Notes: generated from the sequence alone by a model not told the origin. A stretch of DNA of 11,489 nucleotides from Deltaproteobacteria bacterium (GCA_030621455.1 JAUXHQ010000026.1:1-11489), one strand, 5' to 3'. Positions 1 through 9,498 are shown, numbered from the stretch's first letter. Numbers and translations are program-made.

Positions 1-47
1 AGATCAAAAAGGGGACAAGAGCATCCTTCGTAAGAACTGAAAAGTAG
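1..47 (+). CDS. 3' end of an upstream gene, possibly ftsW (frame undetermined)
   Basis: All three plus frames are open from the window edge and then stop, at 31-33 (TAA), 38-40 (TGA) and 45-47 (TAG). The last 10 to 14 codons of a preceding gene are therefore likely here, but the frame cannot be chosen. The candidate tails are RSKRGQEHPS, DQKGDKSILRKN and IKKGTRASFVRTEK, all basic. In most dcw clusters ftsW, the lipid II-associated SEDS glycosyltransferase of the septum, lies directly before murG, and this is the only basis for the name. Positions 48-107 show no gene. They carry the murG ribosome binding site AAGGA at 96-100. Confidence 0.3.
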   Translation, partial: IKKGTRASFVRTEK

Positions 48-107
48 TTTATATGAATTTCTCTGACCACTCGGGTCGTAGTATTTAGGGCAATTAAGGA
101 TAATCGG

Positions 108-1190
108 ATGAGGGTTTTGATCGCTGGTGGGGGTACAGGGGGACATCTCTTCCCTGGTATAGCCTTGGCGGAAGAATTCATGAGAAGAGACCCGAAAAGC
201 GTCTGCGTATTTGTCGGGACAAAGGGACGTATCGAGTCAAGGGTGGTTCCAAAGGCGGGTTTTGAACTCAGGATTATAGACGTCAAAGGATTAAAGGGAA
301 AAGCCCCGAGGGATAAGATAAACAATCTTTTCCTGATACCCGGAAGTCTATATCAGTCCGTGCTGATTGTCAGAGAGCATAAGCCGGAGCTGGTTATCGG
401 CATGGGAGGGTATGTCTCTGTCCCGGTGATCTTTGCAGTTCTGTTGACAGGGATCAAGACCGCAATCTGTGAACAAAACACTATCCCCGGAACTGCCAAT
501 AGGGTTTTGGCCAGGTTTGTGAACAGGATATTTGTGTCATTCCCGGAAACCAAATATCTTTCATCTATGAAGAAAACCAGATTCACGGGCAACCCGGTCA
601 GAAGAGGACTAATCGGGAGTTCTCCAAAACGTAAAGCACAGAATGGGAAGTTTACGATACTTCTCCTTGGTGGCAGTCAGGGCGCCCATTCTATGAATGA
701 AAAAATGCTGGCTGCCCTGGACCATCTTATGCCCATGAAAGATTCTCTGAAGATAATACACCAGACAGGGGAAGCAGATTATCAGTGGGTTTGCCGGGAA
801 TATGGAGAAAAGGCCTTTGACTCGGAAGTAGCAGGGTTCATCGACGATATGGCAGCAGCATACAGGGACGCAGATCTGGTCATATGCAGGGCGGGAGCTA
901 CGACCATTTCCGAACTTACAGCATGTGGCAAGGCATCGGTATTGGTTCCTTATCCTTTTGCGGCCGACAACCACCAGGAGGTCAATGCAAGGGTATTGTC
1001 GGATAGGGGGGCTGCCAGGATGGTTTTGAATGGGGATCTGAACGGGAGAAACTTAGCTGAGATCGTAATGGGGATGGCTGCTGATTCAATCGTTCTCTCC
1101 AGGATGGGAGCCGAGGCATCCAGACTGGGCAGACCGGGGGCTTCAAAGGCAATAGTAGAAAGTTGTTACGAGCTTTTGGGTAGGAACTAG
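108..1190 (+). CDS. murG: MurG, lipid II-forming GlcNAc transferase
   Basis: MurG transfers GlcNAc from UDP-GlcNAc to lipid I to make lipid II on the cytoplasmic face of the inner membrane, the last intracellular step of peptidoglycan precursor synthesis. The 360-residue length is usual for this GT28 family. The N-terminal glycine-rich loop [11 protein letters not shown] (residues 7-17) is the family hallmark. GMGGYVSVP (about 98-106) and CEQNTIPG (about 120) follow; the latter matches the HEQN motif with Cys replacing His. The C-terminal Rossmann half has [11 protein letters not shown], then [11 protein letters not shown] and [10 protein letters not shown], which bind the donor nucleotide sugar. 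The ATG at 108 has AAGGA seven bases upstream. murC starts 10 bases after the stop. This is an ordinary intact dcw gene. Confidence 0.97.
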   Translation: MRVLIAGGGTGGHLFPGIALAEEFMRRDPKSVCVFVGTKGRIESRVVPKAGFELRIIDVKGLKGKAPRDKINNLFLIPGSLYQSVLIVREHKPELVIGMGGYVSVPVIFAVLLTGIKTAICEQNTIPGTANRVLARFVNRIFVSFPETKYLSSMKKTRFTGNPVRRGLIGSSPKRKAQNGKFTILLLGGSQGAHSMNEKMLAALDHLMPMKDSLKIIHQTGEADYQWVCREYGEKAFDSEVAGFIDDMAAAYRDADLVICRAGATTISELTACGKASVLVPYPFAADNHQEVNARVLSDRGAARMVLNGDLNGRNLAEIVMGMAADSIVLSRMGAEASRLGRPGASKAIVESCYELLGRN

Positions 1191-1200
1191 GGGGGGATGT

Positions 1201-2580
1201 GTGTACAGGAAGATAAAACGTATTCATTTTGTGGGAATCGGTGGTATCGGGATGAGCGGTATTGCCGAGGTTTTATTGAATTTAGGGTATATTGTCAGTG
1301 GATCGGACATCCGGGAGTCGGAGATTACCAGACGGTTGGGTCGCTTCGGGGCTGTCGTAAGTTGCGGGCATAGCAAGGATAACCTGGAGGATGTGGACGT
1401 GGTGGTGACATCTTCAGCGGTAAGACCCGACAATCCCGAAGTAATGGAAGCGGAAGAAAGGCTCATCCCTGTTATCCCCAGGGCAGAGATGCTTGCAGAG
1501 CTGATGAGGATGAAATATGGCATAGCCGTGTCAGGCACTCACGGGAAAACCACGACAACATCGATGATAGCAACCGTCCTTGCCCATGGAAGGGTAGACC
1601 CAACGGTGATTATCGGAGGGAAGCTGAACAGCATAGGTACCAATGCTAAACTCGGACAGGGAGAGTTTCTGGTAGCCGAAGCGGATGAGAGTGACGGGTC
1701 TTTCTTGAAGCTCTCTCCGACCATCGCAGTCGTTACAAACATCGATCAAGAGCACATGGATCATTACAGGGATATGGAAGACGTGAAGAAGGCTTATCTG
1801 GACTTTATCAATAAGGTGCCCTTTTACGGTCTCGCTATTGTATGTCTTGATCACAATAATATTCAGAACTTAATCCCACAGATAAGAAAGAGATATGTGA
1901 CATATGGGCTGACGAGCCAGGCAGACGTTCAGGCAATAGACCTGGCATTTGCAAAATCAAAGACCTCCTTTGGTGTTTTGTACCGTGGTGAGGCGCTCGG
2001 AAAGATCGAACTTCAAATGCCTGGCGTTCACAATGTATATAATTCCCTGGCCACCATAGCAACCGCCATTGAACTGGACCTGGATTTTGAGACTATCCGG
2101 GAGGGCCTTGACGGATTTAGCGGTATCCAGCGAAGATTCCAAATAAAGGCGGATGTCAACAATATCTTGATTGTAGACGACTATGCTCACCATCCGGTGG
2201 AGATCAACGTCACGCTGGGTGCCGCGAAGAACGGGTGGGGAAGTAGGATAGTAGCCGTCTTCCAACCTCACAGGTTTACTCGTACCAAGGATCTGTATGA
2301 AGATTTTCTGGTCGCATTCTATCAAGCGGATGTCTTGATAATTACAGAGATATACCCTGCCGGTGAAGACCCGATACCCGGTGTAAATGCAAAGACCTTG
2401 GTGGACGGAATTAGAGAACACGGGCACAATCATGTATCATACATTCCGGATAAAGACGCGATCCCTTCCCGTCTGGAAGAGATACTCAAAGCGGGTGACA
2501 TGGTAATCACCCTGGGGGCAGGGGATATATATAAGGTTGGAGATGCGCTGATAAACAGGCTGAAACGAGATAGCGCTTGA
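1201..2580 (+). CDS. murC: MurC, UDP-MurNAc--L-alanine ligase
   Basis: MurC is a cytoplasmic ATP-dependent ligase that adds L-Ala to UDP-MurNAc, starting the stem peptide. The 459-residue length is typical. The N-terminal UDP-binding Rossmann domain opens with [12 protein letters not shown] (residues 12-23). The ATP P-loop is GTHGKTTTT (112-120). EADESDGSF (160-168) and [11 protein letters not shown] (179-189) form the metal and substrate site. DDYAHHP (326-332) and FQPHRFTRT (from 355) are in the C-terminal domain, and the DDYAHHP form is specific to MurC among Mur ligases. The start is a GTG at 1201, because no ATG exists in this frame between the murG stop and the conserved fold. The run AGGGGGG (1189-1196) sits five bases upstream as its ribosome binding site and overlaps the murG stop codon. 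Confidence 0.97.
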   Translation: MYRKIKRIHFVGIGGIGMSGIAEVLLNLGYIVSGSDIRESEITRRLGRFGAVVSCGHSKDNLEDVDVVVTSSAVRPDNPEVMEAEERLIPVIPRAEMLAELMRMKYGIAVSGTHGKTTTTSMIATVLAHGRVDPTVIIGGKLNSIGTNAKLGQGEFLVAEADESDGSFLKLSPTIAVVTNIDQEHMDHYRDMEDVKKAYLDFINKVPFYGLAIVCLDHNNIQNLIPQIRKRYVTYGLTSQADVQAIDLAFAKSKTSFGVLYRGEALGKIELQMPGVHNVYNSLATIATAIELDLDFETIREGLDGFSGIQRRFQIKADVNNILIVDDYAHHPVEINVTLGAAKNGWGSRIVAVFQPHRFTRTKDLYEDFLVAFYQADVLIITEIYPAGEDPIPGVNAKTLVDGIREHGHNHVSYIPDKDAIPSRLEEILKAGDMVITLGAGDIYKVGDALINRLKRDSA

Positions 2581-2586
2581 GCTGCT

Positions 2587-3543
2587 GTGAACAGTTTCGA
2601 CATATTGAAGGATGAAGAGAAGTTGATATCTGAGAAACAGATAAAGGAACTGAGGAGGGTAGTAAAAGGAAATATACTTACAAATCAACCCATGCGAGAG
2701 TATACGTCCCTGAGAGTAGGTGGACCGGCTGATGTTATAGTGTTTCCTGAGGATACAGACGATGTGACACGGACAATCAAGTTCTTAAACGGAGAACGTC
2801 TACCATATTTTATCCTGGGCAATGGGACAAACCTCCTGGTTAGAGATGGGGGGATTCGAACTGTCGTAATAAGCTTATCCGACGGCTTTAGGCACATCGT
2901 AAAAGTGGGAGGGGGCCAATCCGAGCTCCTGTTTGCAGAGGCTTTTGCACCACTCGTTAGCTTGATCAGGCTCTCCATAGATTGTGGCCTTTCCGGCCTG
3001 GAATTCGCTGCCGGAATCCCAGGAACAGTGGGTGGCGGTTTAGTTATGAATGCAGGTGGCAGCCTCGGAGAGTTAAAAGATGTAACCCTCTTAATGACTA
3101 TTTTGAACCGCACTGGAGGGATTAGTGTTAAGAGAAGGGAAGACTCGGACTTCTCATACAGGAACTTAAGACTGGCCAGTGGTTCCATTATTCTGAGCGC
3201 GATCTTTAGGTTGAAACCGGGCAACAAGTCACACATTTCAGAGAGGGTACAGGCCATACTGGGCAGGAGAAAGGAGACGCAGCCCCTGGATTTGCCGAAT
3301 GCGGGCTCTATATTTAAAAACCCCAAAGGTGTCCCGGCCGGGAAACTGATTGATGAGGCCGGGTTGAAAGGGATGCGAATAGGGGGGGCTAAGGTTTCGG
3401 AACGCCATGGGAATTTTATTCTGAACCTGGGAAATGCAACTGCAAGCGATGTGCTAGGCTTAATGAAAGAAATCCGGGACAGCGTATATAGAGAAACGGG
3501 ATTGGTGTTAGAACCGGAAGTCAAAATAATCGGTGAAGAATAA
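2587..3543 (+). CDS. murB: MurB, UDP-N-acetylenolpyruvoylglucosamine reductase
   Basis: MurB is an FAD enzyme that reduces UDP-GlcNAc-enolpyruvate to UDP-MurNAc with NADPH. The FAD domain shows YTSLRVGGPAD (39-49), LGNGTNLLVRDGG (about 77-89) and the GIPGTVGG loop (143-150). The substrate domain contains NAGSIFKNP (238-246), whose Ser241 is the expected proton donor, and the C-terminal PEVKIIG with the catalytic Glu311. The compact 318-residue form looks like the shorter type II MurB of Firmicutes and many deltaproteobacteria. The start is uncertain: GTG at 2587 follows murC by six bases but lacks a clear ribosome binding site. An in-frame TTG at 2623, preceded by purine-rich AAGGATGAAGAGAAG, is an alternative that removes 12 non-conserved residues. 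Confidence 0.96.
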   Translation: MNSFDILKDEEKLISEKQIKELRRVVKGNILTNQPMREYTSLRVGGPADVIVFPEDTDDVTRTIKFLNGERLPYFILGNGTNLLVRDGGIRTVVISLSDGFRHIVKVGGGQSELLFAEAFAPLVSLIRLSIDCGLSGLEFAAGIPGTVGGGLVMNAGGSLGELKDVTLLMTILNRTGGISVKRREDSDFSYRNLRLASGSIILSAIFRLKPGNKSHISERVQAILGRRKETQPLDLPNAGSIFKNPKGVPAGKLIDEAGLKGMRIGGAKVSERHGNFILNLGNATASDVLGLMKEIRDSVYRETGLVLEPEVKIIGEE

Positions 3544-4474
3544 GATTATGTGGAAGCGGAAGAAGATCGGTGTACTTATGGGAGGATTATCTGCGGAACG
3601 AGAGATCTCGTTATTGACCGGTAATGCAGTACTTTCCGCCCTGATAGAGATGGGCTACAATGCTTGCTCCGTGGATGTGGGCAGGGACGTCGCACAGAAT
3701 ATAATTGAGGAGAGGATTGACGTGGCCTTTGTCGCACTTCACGGGAGGTGGGGCGAGGACGGCACCATCCAGGGGATGCTGGAGATTATGGGGATTCCTT
3801 ATACGGGATCTGGAGTGCTGGCCAGTGCCCTGGCTATGGACAAACCTATGACCAAAAGAGTTTTGAACTTCCACAGACTCCCAACTCCGAGGTTTGAGGT
3901 TGTGAGTGGTTTAAAAGAGCTGAAAGAGAGAACAAGACTCAGATTCCCGGTGGTGGTGAAGCCGGTATCGGAGGGGTCGACTATCGGAGTAAGCATAGTG
4001 GAAAAGAGGGAGGAGTTGGGAGATGCTGTTGAAAAAGCAGGGAGGTCCGGTAGCCACGTAATGATAGAGGAATTTGTCGACGGATCAGAGATTACCGTGG
4101 GGATTTTGAACGAGCAACCCCTTCCTGTAATTGAGATTGTCCCCAGCAGCGGATTCTATGACTACAAATCAAAATACACCAGTGGGATGACGGAGTACAT
4201 TTTACCTGCCCGGTTGACACGAAGCCAGTCACTTGAGTCGCAAGGTCTAGGATTGAAGGCTTATCGAGCGATAGACTGTCATGGGGCAGCGAGAGTGGAT
4301 ATGATCCTGACCTCAAAAGGAGACTCCGGTATCGTTGAGTATAGTATACTTGAGATTAACACTATTCCCGGCATGACACGGACAAGCTTGTTGCCAAAGG
4401 CCGCCGATCATGCCGGGTTCAGTTTTGATAGTTTGGTGGAAGAGATTCTGAAAAGCGCCAAGCTGCACTTATAA
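3533..4474 (+). CDS. ddl: D-alanine--D-alanine ligase
   Basis: Ddl is an ATP-grasp enzyme joining two D-Ala molecules for addition by MurF. Numbering from the GTG, it shows LMGGLSAEREISL (15-27), ALHGRWGEDGTIQG (68-81), the ATP-binding PVVVKPVSEGSTIGV (139-153), IEEFVDGSEITVG (178-190), YDYKSKYTSG (209-218) and the Mg-binding LEINTIPGMTRTSL (273-286). The tyrosine in the KYTSG loop and the serine of SEGST suggest a dipeptide ligase rather than a D-Ala-D-Lac (vancomycin-type) enzyme; this is inference from family knowledge. The longest frame starts at GTG 3533 and overlaps the murB end by 11 bases. ATG at 3548 is equally plausible: it lies four bases after the murB stop and begins close to the family N-terminus (MWKRKKIGVLMGG). 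Confidence 0.96.
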   Translation: MKNKIMWKRKKIGVLMGGLSAEREISLLTGNAVLSALIEMGYNACSVDVGRDVAQNIIEERIDVAFVALHGRWGEDGTIQGMLEIMGIPYTGSGVLASALAMDKPMTKRVLNFHRLPTPRFEVVSGLKELKERTRLRFPVVVKPVSEGSTIGVSIVEKREELGDAVEKAGRSGSHVMIEEFVDGSEITVGILNEQPLPVIEIVPSSGFYDYKSKYTSGMTEYILPARLTRSQSLESQGLGLKAYRAIDCHGAARVDMILTSKGDSGIVEYSILEINTIPGMTRTSLLPKAADHAGFSFDSLVEEILKSAKLHL

Positions 4475-4513
4475 CTGACAACCAGTGTGTCTTTTACACG
4501 GAGGGTGTTTAGG

Positions 4514-5383
4514 ATGAAGAGTACAGGAACGAAAAAGGTCAAGAAAGGTAAATTGGGTGACCGGCGTACTGGTAAGAATGAGAGAGAACACCCTGGTCTG
4601 CTTTTAGGGTTATCCAAGGTGAGTGTCCTTGTGTTTTTAGTCGGTGGAGTAGGGTTGTTTGCCTATATCTTCTTCGGATATCTCTATACATCCCCCTATT
4701 TCCGAATCCGGGAAATCATTGTGAACGGGGAGAAAAAGCTTTCCGAGATAGAGGTTCTGAACCTGGCAAGGATCGACATCGGAAGTAATATACTTGCCGT
4801 GGGTCTCAAAGATATCAGTAAAAGGATAGAACAGCACCCTTGGGTGGAACAGGCCATGGTGAAACGAAGATTGCCCCGGAAGATTGTTATTGACATCATT
4901 GAGAGGACCCCCGCTGTCATGATTAACTTAGACCGGCTATACCTGGTGGATAAAAAAGGCCTCATCTTCAAGGAGGTAGGTCCTGAGGATTTCTTCGATA
5001 TCCCTGTCCTGACGGGGCTGGAGTCTGAAGATCCGGCAAACAATGAGAGTGTCCCCAAAAGGCTTATCGAAAAGGCCTTGAGTATTCTCTATGTAGCCAC
5101 TAAAGGAAAGTTCATGGGCACCAAAGAGATATCGGAGATCCATATGGATCCTTGTGCCGGCTTGACCCTATTCACGGTGAAGGACGCAACCCAGGTGAAG
5201 TTAGGGTTTGGTGATTATACGGAGAAGCTGAATAATCTTAAAAAGATAATGGCTGACCTTGAGAAAAGACGTGAAAAGGCAGAATACATCAACCTAAGCT
5301 ACGGTAAAAAGGTCTATGTGAAATTGTACAAGACAAAATCGTCACAGACCCTGTTGGCCCTGAGGGGAGGTAGGAGGAGGTAA
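4514..5383 (+). CDS. ftsQ: FtsQ, divisome POTRA-domain protein
   Basis: FtsQ is a bitopic inner-membrane protein linking early cytoplasmic and late periplasmic division proteins through FtsB/FtsL. Numbering from ATG 4514 (289 residues), it has a short basic cytoplasmic tail, one membrane segment at about 36-58 (VSVLVFLVGGVGLFAYIF), a POTRA domain at about 63-132 (FRIREIIVNGEKKLS, then HPWVEQAMVKRRLP) and the FtsQ beta domain with YLVDKKGLIF. I prefer ATG 4514 over the upstream in-frame GTG 4487: GGAGGG at 4500-4505 sits eight bases before it, while the GTG has no ribosome binding site. The tail LRGGRRR is encoded by the purine-rich tract that also serves as the ftsA ribosome binding site. The 39-base gap from ddl shows no clear promoter. 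Confidence 0.93.
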   Translation: MKSTGTKKVKKGKLGDRRTGKNEREHPGLLLGLSKVSVLVFLVGGVGLFAYIFFGYLYTSPYFRIREIIVNGEKKLSEIEVLNLARIDIGSNILAVGLKDISKRIEQHPWVEQAMVKRRLPRKIVIDIIERTPAVMINLDRLYLVDKKGLIFKEVGPEDFFDIPVLTGLESEDPANNESVPKRLIEKALSILYVATKGKFMGTKEISEIHMDPCAGLTLFTVKDATQVKLGFGDYTEKLNNLKKIMADLEKRREKAEYINLSYGKKVYVKLYKTKSSQTLLALRGGRRR

Positions 5384-5388
5384 AAACA

Positions 5389-6618
5389 ATGGGTAGCATG
5401 CAGAGCAATATAGTGGTCGGTTTAGACGTGGGTACCACAAAGACCTGTGCTGTTGTCGGTGAAATAAACAACGGAGATGTTGACATTGTCGGGATGGGTT
5501 CTCATCCGTCAGAGGGACTCCGAAAGGGGGTCGTCGTAAATATCGAGAGTACAGTGACCTCTTTGAAGAAAACAATTGAGGAAGCTGAGTTGATGGCAGG
5601 CCTGGAAATTGATTCCGCCTATACGGGGATTTCAGGTAACCATATACAGGGGCTCAATAGCCAGGGAATCGTTCCCATCAAGGAAAGAGAGGTAAGAAGA
5701 GGGGATGTCAGGAAGGTCATAGACCAAGCCAAAGCGGTTGCCATCCCGCTAGACAGGGAGGTCATCCATGTCTTGCCCCAGGAGTTTATTGTGGATGACC
5801 AGGATGGTATACAAGAACCTATTGGGATGATCGGTGTGAGATTGGAGACTAGGGTTCATATTGTAACCGGCGCAACGACTTCATCACAGAATATTATCAA
5901 GTGCGCTGAAAGGACAGGTCTGGATGTCTCTGAAATTGTCCTGGAGCAGCTGGCCTCCAGCGAGGCAATCCTGAGCCCGGACGAAAAAGAACTGGGCGTT
6001 CTACTTATGGATATTGGCGGGGGTACGACGGATATTGCTATCTTTTCCAATGGGAGTATTAAACACACCTCAGTATTGGCATTAGGAGGGAATCACATTA
6101 CCGGTGATATAGCCGTAGGCTTGAGGACCCCTACTGTTAGCGCGGAAAAGATCAAGAAGAGGTACGGATGCGCATTTTCGTCTATGGTTAACAAGGATGA
6201 GACAATAGAAGTTCCCGGCGTTGGGGGGAGGGCGCCGGGGATGTATCCCCGGCGACAGTTATGTGACATCATTGGGCCTCGGGTGGAGGAGATTTTCTCA
6301 CTGGTTAGAAGGGAATTGATCAAGTCGAATTGTGAGGGGTTGATTGCGTCAGGCATAGTCATGACAGGGGGCACCGCATTACTGGAAGGCTTGTCCGAGC
6401 TTGGGGAAAGGATGTTTGATCTTCCGGTGAGAATAGGTTATCCCACCGGGATTGGTGGATTGGTCGATGTGGTAAACAACCCCATGTACAGTACGGGGGT
6501 AGGGTTGGTCCTCTACGGTAGCAAAAACCGGAATGGACGGGGATTTACGGGGAAAGACAGTAACACATTCGCCAGGCTTTCCGGTAGAGTGAAAAGGTGG
6601 TTTGAAGAGGTATTTTAA
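5389..6618 (+). CDS. ftsA: FtsA, actin-like membrane tether for FtsZ
   Basis: FtsA is an actin-fold ATPase that anchors FtsZ to the membrane and recruits later divisome proteins. Phosphate 1 motif GLDVGTTKTCAVVGE lies at residues 11-25, and phosphate 2 motif LMDIGGGTTDIAIF at 206-219. The family-specific SHS2/1C subdomain falls between about 85 and 165, containing HVLPQEFIVD. VMTGGTALLEGL (324-335) is the adenosine motif. The C-terminal FARLSGRVKRWFEEVF (394-409) is a basic amphipathic helix fitting the membrane-targeting sequence, joined by a short Gly/Asn-rich linker. The 409-residue length is usual. The ATG at 5389 has a strong GGAGG at 5376-5380 and starts five bases after ftsQ. ftsZ follows after 25 bases. 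Confidence 0.97.
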   Translation: MGSMQSNIVVGLDVGTTKTCAVVGEINNGDVDIVGMGSHPSEGLRKGVVVNIESTVTSLKKTIEEAELMAGLEIDSAYTGISGNHIQGLNSQGIVPIKEREVRRGDVRKVIDQAKAVAIPLDREVIHVLPQEFIVDDQDGIQEPIGMIGVRLETRVHIVTGATTSSQNIIKCAERTGLDVSEIVLEQLASSEAILSPDEKELGVLLMDIGGGTTDIAIFSNGSIKHTSVLALGGNHITGDIAVGLRTPTVSAEKIKKRYGCAFSSMVNKDETIEVPGVGGRAPGMYPRRQLCDIIGPRVEEIFSLVRRELIKSNCEGLIASGIVMTGGTALLEGLSELGERMFDLPVRIGYPTGIGGLVDVVNNPMYSTGVGLVLYGSKNRNGRGFTGKDSNTFARLSGRVKRWFEEVF

Positions 6619-6643
6619 AAACAAATAAGGAGGTGCACTACTA

Positions 6644-7813
6644 ATGTTTGAAATCGATGAAAACACAAAACAACCGGCTAGAATCAAGGTATTCGGAGTT
6701 GGGGGTGGTGGATGCAACGCTGTAAACACCATGATTCAATCGAAGCTGGAAGGGGTTGACTTTGTTGCCACCAATACGGATGCCCAGGCCCTAAAGAGAT
6801 CTGAAGCTTCATTGAGGCTGCAGCTGGGGGAGAGATTAACAAAGGGCCTGGGGGCCGGCGCTGATCCGGAAGTTGGTAAGAAAGCAGCCGAGGAAGACAG
6901 GGAGAGGATAAAGGAATTGCTGGTAGACACGGAAATGGTTTTTATTACAGCCGGTATGGGTGGAGGCACGGGAACCGGAGGAGCCCCTGTGGTGGCTGAG
7001 ATTTCCAAGGAGGTTGGAGCGCTTACAGTAGCCGTAGTGACCAAGCCCTTTGTCTTTGAAGGAAAAAGGCGCCAGAAGCTGGCAGAAGAAGGAATAAAGG
7101 AGCTAAAGAAGGTAACGGATACGTTGATTACTATACCCAATCAGAGACTTCTCTCAATCACCGGAAAGAACACTTCACTCATCGATGCATTCCATATGGC
7201 TGATGAGGTTTTACTATACGCCGTGAAGGGGGTCTCAGATCTTATCACTGTAAGTGGTCTCATTAATCTGGATTTTGCTGATGTTAAGACAATAATGTCG
7301 GAAAGGGGGATGGCCCTCATGGGAACGGGGTCCTCTAATAGTGAGAATCGCGCGGTACAGGCTGCCCAGGATGCCATATCCAGTCCTCTCCTGCAAGATT
7401 TAACCATAGAGGGAGCTAAAGGGATTCTCATCAACATTACCGGAGGGACAGACTTGGCTCTGCATGAGATAAATGAAGCGTCCATATTGATCCAAGAACA
7501 AGCACATGAAGATGCTAATATAATCTTCGGAGCAGTAATTGATGAACTGATGGAAGACGATCTGCGTGTCACTGTTATTGCTACCGGTTTCAGCAACGGC
7601 ACAGGGGAGGTCCACGATGACATCAAGGCCGTTTCACAGTTTCAAAAACCTGCCGGTAATATAATGAGCGAGGATCGAGACATTCCAACTTATATTAGGA
7701 AGGATTACGGTGACAGGGAAGTAACACGCTTGGGCATGATAATCCCGGATTTTCCCGAAGATGAGGTTGGATATGATGTCCCTGCCTTCTTGAGAAGACA
7801 ACTCAGGGAATAA
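6644..7813 (+). CDS. ftsZ: FtsZ, tubulin-like division GTPase
   Basis: FtsZ polymerises into the Z ring that organises septal wall synthesis. It shows the nucleotide-binding FGVGGGGCNAVN (17-28), ATNTDAQAL (42-50), the tubulin signature GGGTGTGG (106-113) and the T7 synergy loop NLDFADV (208-214), whose Asp210 and Asp213 complete the GTPase site of the next subunit. After the core (to about residue 318) comes a variable linker of roughly 50 residues, then the conserved C-terminal peptide DVPAFLRRQ (378-386), which binds FtsA and other partners. The 389-residue length is normal. The ribosome binding site AAGGAGG (6627-6633) is the strongest in the cluster, consistent with FtsZ being the most abundant product, although no separate promoter is evident. 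Confidence 0.98.
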   Translation: MFEIDENTKQPARIKVFGVGGGGCNAVNTMIQSKLEGVDFVATNTDAQALKRSEASLRLQLGERLTKGLGAGADPEVGKKAAEEDRERIKELLVDTEMVFITAGMGGGTGTGGAPVVAEISKEVGALTVAVVTKPFVFEGKRRQKLAEEGIKELKKVTDTLITIPNQRLLSITGKNTSLIDAFHMADEVLLYAVKGVSDLITVSGLINLDFADVKTIMSERGMALMGTGSSNSENRAVQAAQDAISSPLLQDLTIEGAKGILINITGGTDLALHEINEASILIQEQAHEDANIIFGAVIDELMEDDLRVTVIATGFSNGTGEVHDDIKAVSQFQKPAGNIMSEDRDIPTYIRKDYGDREVTRLGMIIPDFPEDEVGYDVPAFLRRQLRE

Positions 7814-7815
7814 GT

Positions 7816-9498
7816 ATGTCCTGGGCCCTGATTGATAAAGCCAGGAAAACTGTTGCCCAAGAAGATGGGGCGATCATAAAATCGTGGGGCGGCAAGATAA
7901 CCGTTGCGATTGCATACCCCAATGTCTACTATGTTGGGATGTCAAACCTGGGTTTTCACACCATCTATTGTCGGCTAAACAGCTTTCCGGAGGTTCTTTG
8001 TGAAAGGGTATTCCTCCCTGACAAAGATGAATATCAGGAGTACACAAATACCAAAACCGCCCTCTTTACCCTGGAATCGCAGAAGCGTCTCTACGAGTTC
8101 GATATCATAGCATTTTCCATCTCTTTTGAAAACGATTACATAAACATCCTGAGGATGCTGGATCTGGCAAAGATACCCCTGGAAAGGGGAAAGAGGGACG
8201 ATGACCATCCCCTGGTCATTGCCGGTGGTGTTGCATCAACCCTGAATCCGGAGCCCATTTCGAATTTCATCGATCTCTTTGTGATTGGTGAAGGTGAAGA
8301 GATTCTTCCGGAGTTCATTGAGTCGTACAAGAACGACGTTGAGGAGGGACACGGGAAGGACGAGATCCTGGAAAGGATGGCGTCCATATCGGGTATTTAT
8401 GTCCCACGGTGTTACGGTGTGAGTTATAATAGTGACGGTACGATCAAGGACTTTACGCCGAGGGGTAGATTCAGCCGGAAGGTCAAGAGAAGATGGGTAA
8501 AATGCATTGACAAGATCGAGACGCATTCAGTCGTCCTCACTCCCAATACGGAGTTTGGGGATATGTTCTTGATGGAGATGACACGTGGGTGCAAGTGGGC
8601 TTGCCGATTCTGCACCATCAGTTTTACGTATCGTCCGTATAGAAGAAGAGGGATCGAAAGTCTCAGCAACACGGCCAACAACGGCCTGAATAAGAGCGGT
8701 AGGATAGGGCTTATAGGTGCGGATGTTTCAGACCACCCGGGACTTTCCGAACTGTGTGACTTGATTGTGACAAATAACGGAAAGGTCTCTGTTGCCTCCT
8801 TAAGGGCAGACTCTCTTAGTGACAGGGTTGTCAAATATCTGAAGGGAAGCGGGCATAAAACGATTACCCTCGCACCGGAAGTCGGTTCAGAGAGATTACG
8901 GAGGGTTATAGATAAGAGGATCACTGAAAGAGATATCCTCAATGCGGTGGACACGGTGATCGGCAATGATATCTTGAACCTGAAGCTCTATTTCATGGTT
9001 GGCTTGCCCACAGAAACTCTCGAGGATGTTGAAGCGATTGTTCATATCACAAAGACGATAAAGCATCATGTCTTGAAGGTAAGTAAGGGTAATAGACGCC
9101 TTGGGAGAATAACCCTTAGCGTTAACTGTTTCGTCCCAAAGCCCGCCACCCCGTTTCAGTGGCATCCGCTTGCTGATATAAAGATCCTCGGTGACCGGTT
9201 GAAGATCATAAGAAAGGCCTTAAAGAGGGAAGGGAACGTCAATGTTACTACCGATGTACCGAAATGGGCCTATATCCAGGCCCTCTTGAGTAGGGGAGAC
9301 AGGAGAGTAGGGAGGATCATTTTATCGGCCCATAGATTTGGAGGAGATTGGAAGAGAGCTTTCAGGGAGGTAGACGTTAACACCGACTTTTATGTATATA
9401 GACAAAGGGGTGCAGATGAGATTTTCCCATGGGATTTCATAGACCACGGGATAGAGAAAGAGCGTCTATTGGCCGGGTATAAGAAAGCATTGGCCTAG
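7816..9498 (+). CDS. radical SAM protein with cobalamin-binding-like N-terminal domain
   Basis: This is a 560-residue protein of the COG1032 type (B12-binding-like domain plus radical SAM); its substrate is unknown. The N-terminal half has the pattern GGVASTLNPEPISNF...DLFVIGEGEE (137-162), usual in the Rossmann-like domain of these proteins, but I do not see a clear DxHxxG cobalamin-binding motif. The [4Fe-4S] cluster motif CX3CX2C is intact at Cys259, Cys263 and Cys266 (GCKWACRFC), followed by the SAM-binding barrel with SLRADSL and LAPEVGSERLR. The C-terminal FPWDFIDHGIEKERLLAGY resembles the end of the radical SAM family called TIGR03960, here without the fused partner domain; this is from memory. 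It starts two bases after the ftsZ stop with AGGGA seven bases upstream, so it is probably translationally coupled. A role in division is not shown. Confidence 0.88.
   Translation: MSWALIDKARKTVAQEDGAIIKSWGGKITVAIAYPNVYYVGMSNLGFHTIYCRLNSFPEVLCERVFLPDKDEYQEYTNTKTALFTLESQKRLYEFDIIAFSISFENDYINILRMLDLAKIPLERGKRDDDHPLVIAGGVASTLNPEPISNFIDLFVIGEGEEILPEFIESYKNDVEEGHGKDEILERMASISGIYVPRCYGVSYNSDGTIKDFTPRGRFSRKVKRRWVKCIDKIETHSVVLTPNTEFGDMFLMEMTRGCKWACRFCTISFTYRPYRRRGIESLSNTANNGLNKSGRIGLIGADVSDHPGLSELCDLIVTNNGKVSVASLRADSLSDRVVKYLKGSGHKTITLAPEVGSERLRRVIDKRITERDILNAVDTVIGNDILNLKLYFMVGLPTETLEDVEAIVHITKTIKHHVLKVSKGNRRLGRITLSVNCFVPKPATPFQWHPLADIKILGDRLKIIRKALKREGNVNVTTDVPKWAYIQALLSRGDRRVGRIILSAHRFGGDWKRAFREVDVNTDFYVYRQRGADEIFPWDFIDHGIEKERLLAGYKKALA

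Noticed and set aside
2685..3524. Long minus-strand ORF of 279 codons opposite murB
   Set aside because: It is a shadow of murB, whose motifs are complete; its composition (Ser/Pro/Thr/Leu-rich) is that of an antisense frame.
4475..4513. Gap before ftsQ as a possible internal promoter site
   Set aside because: It is only 39 bases, with no convincing -35/-10 pair; it holds the ribosome binding site of ftsQ.
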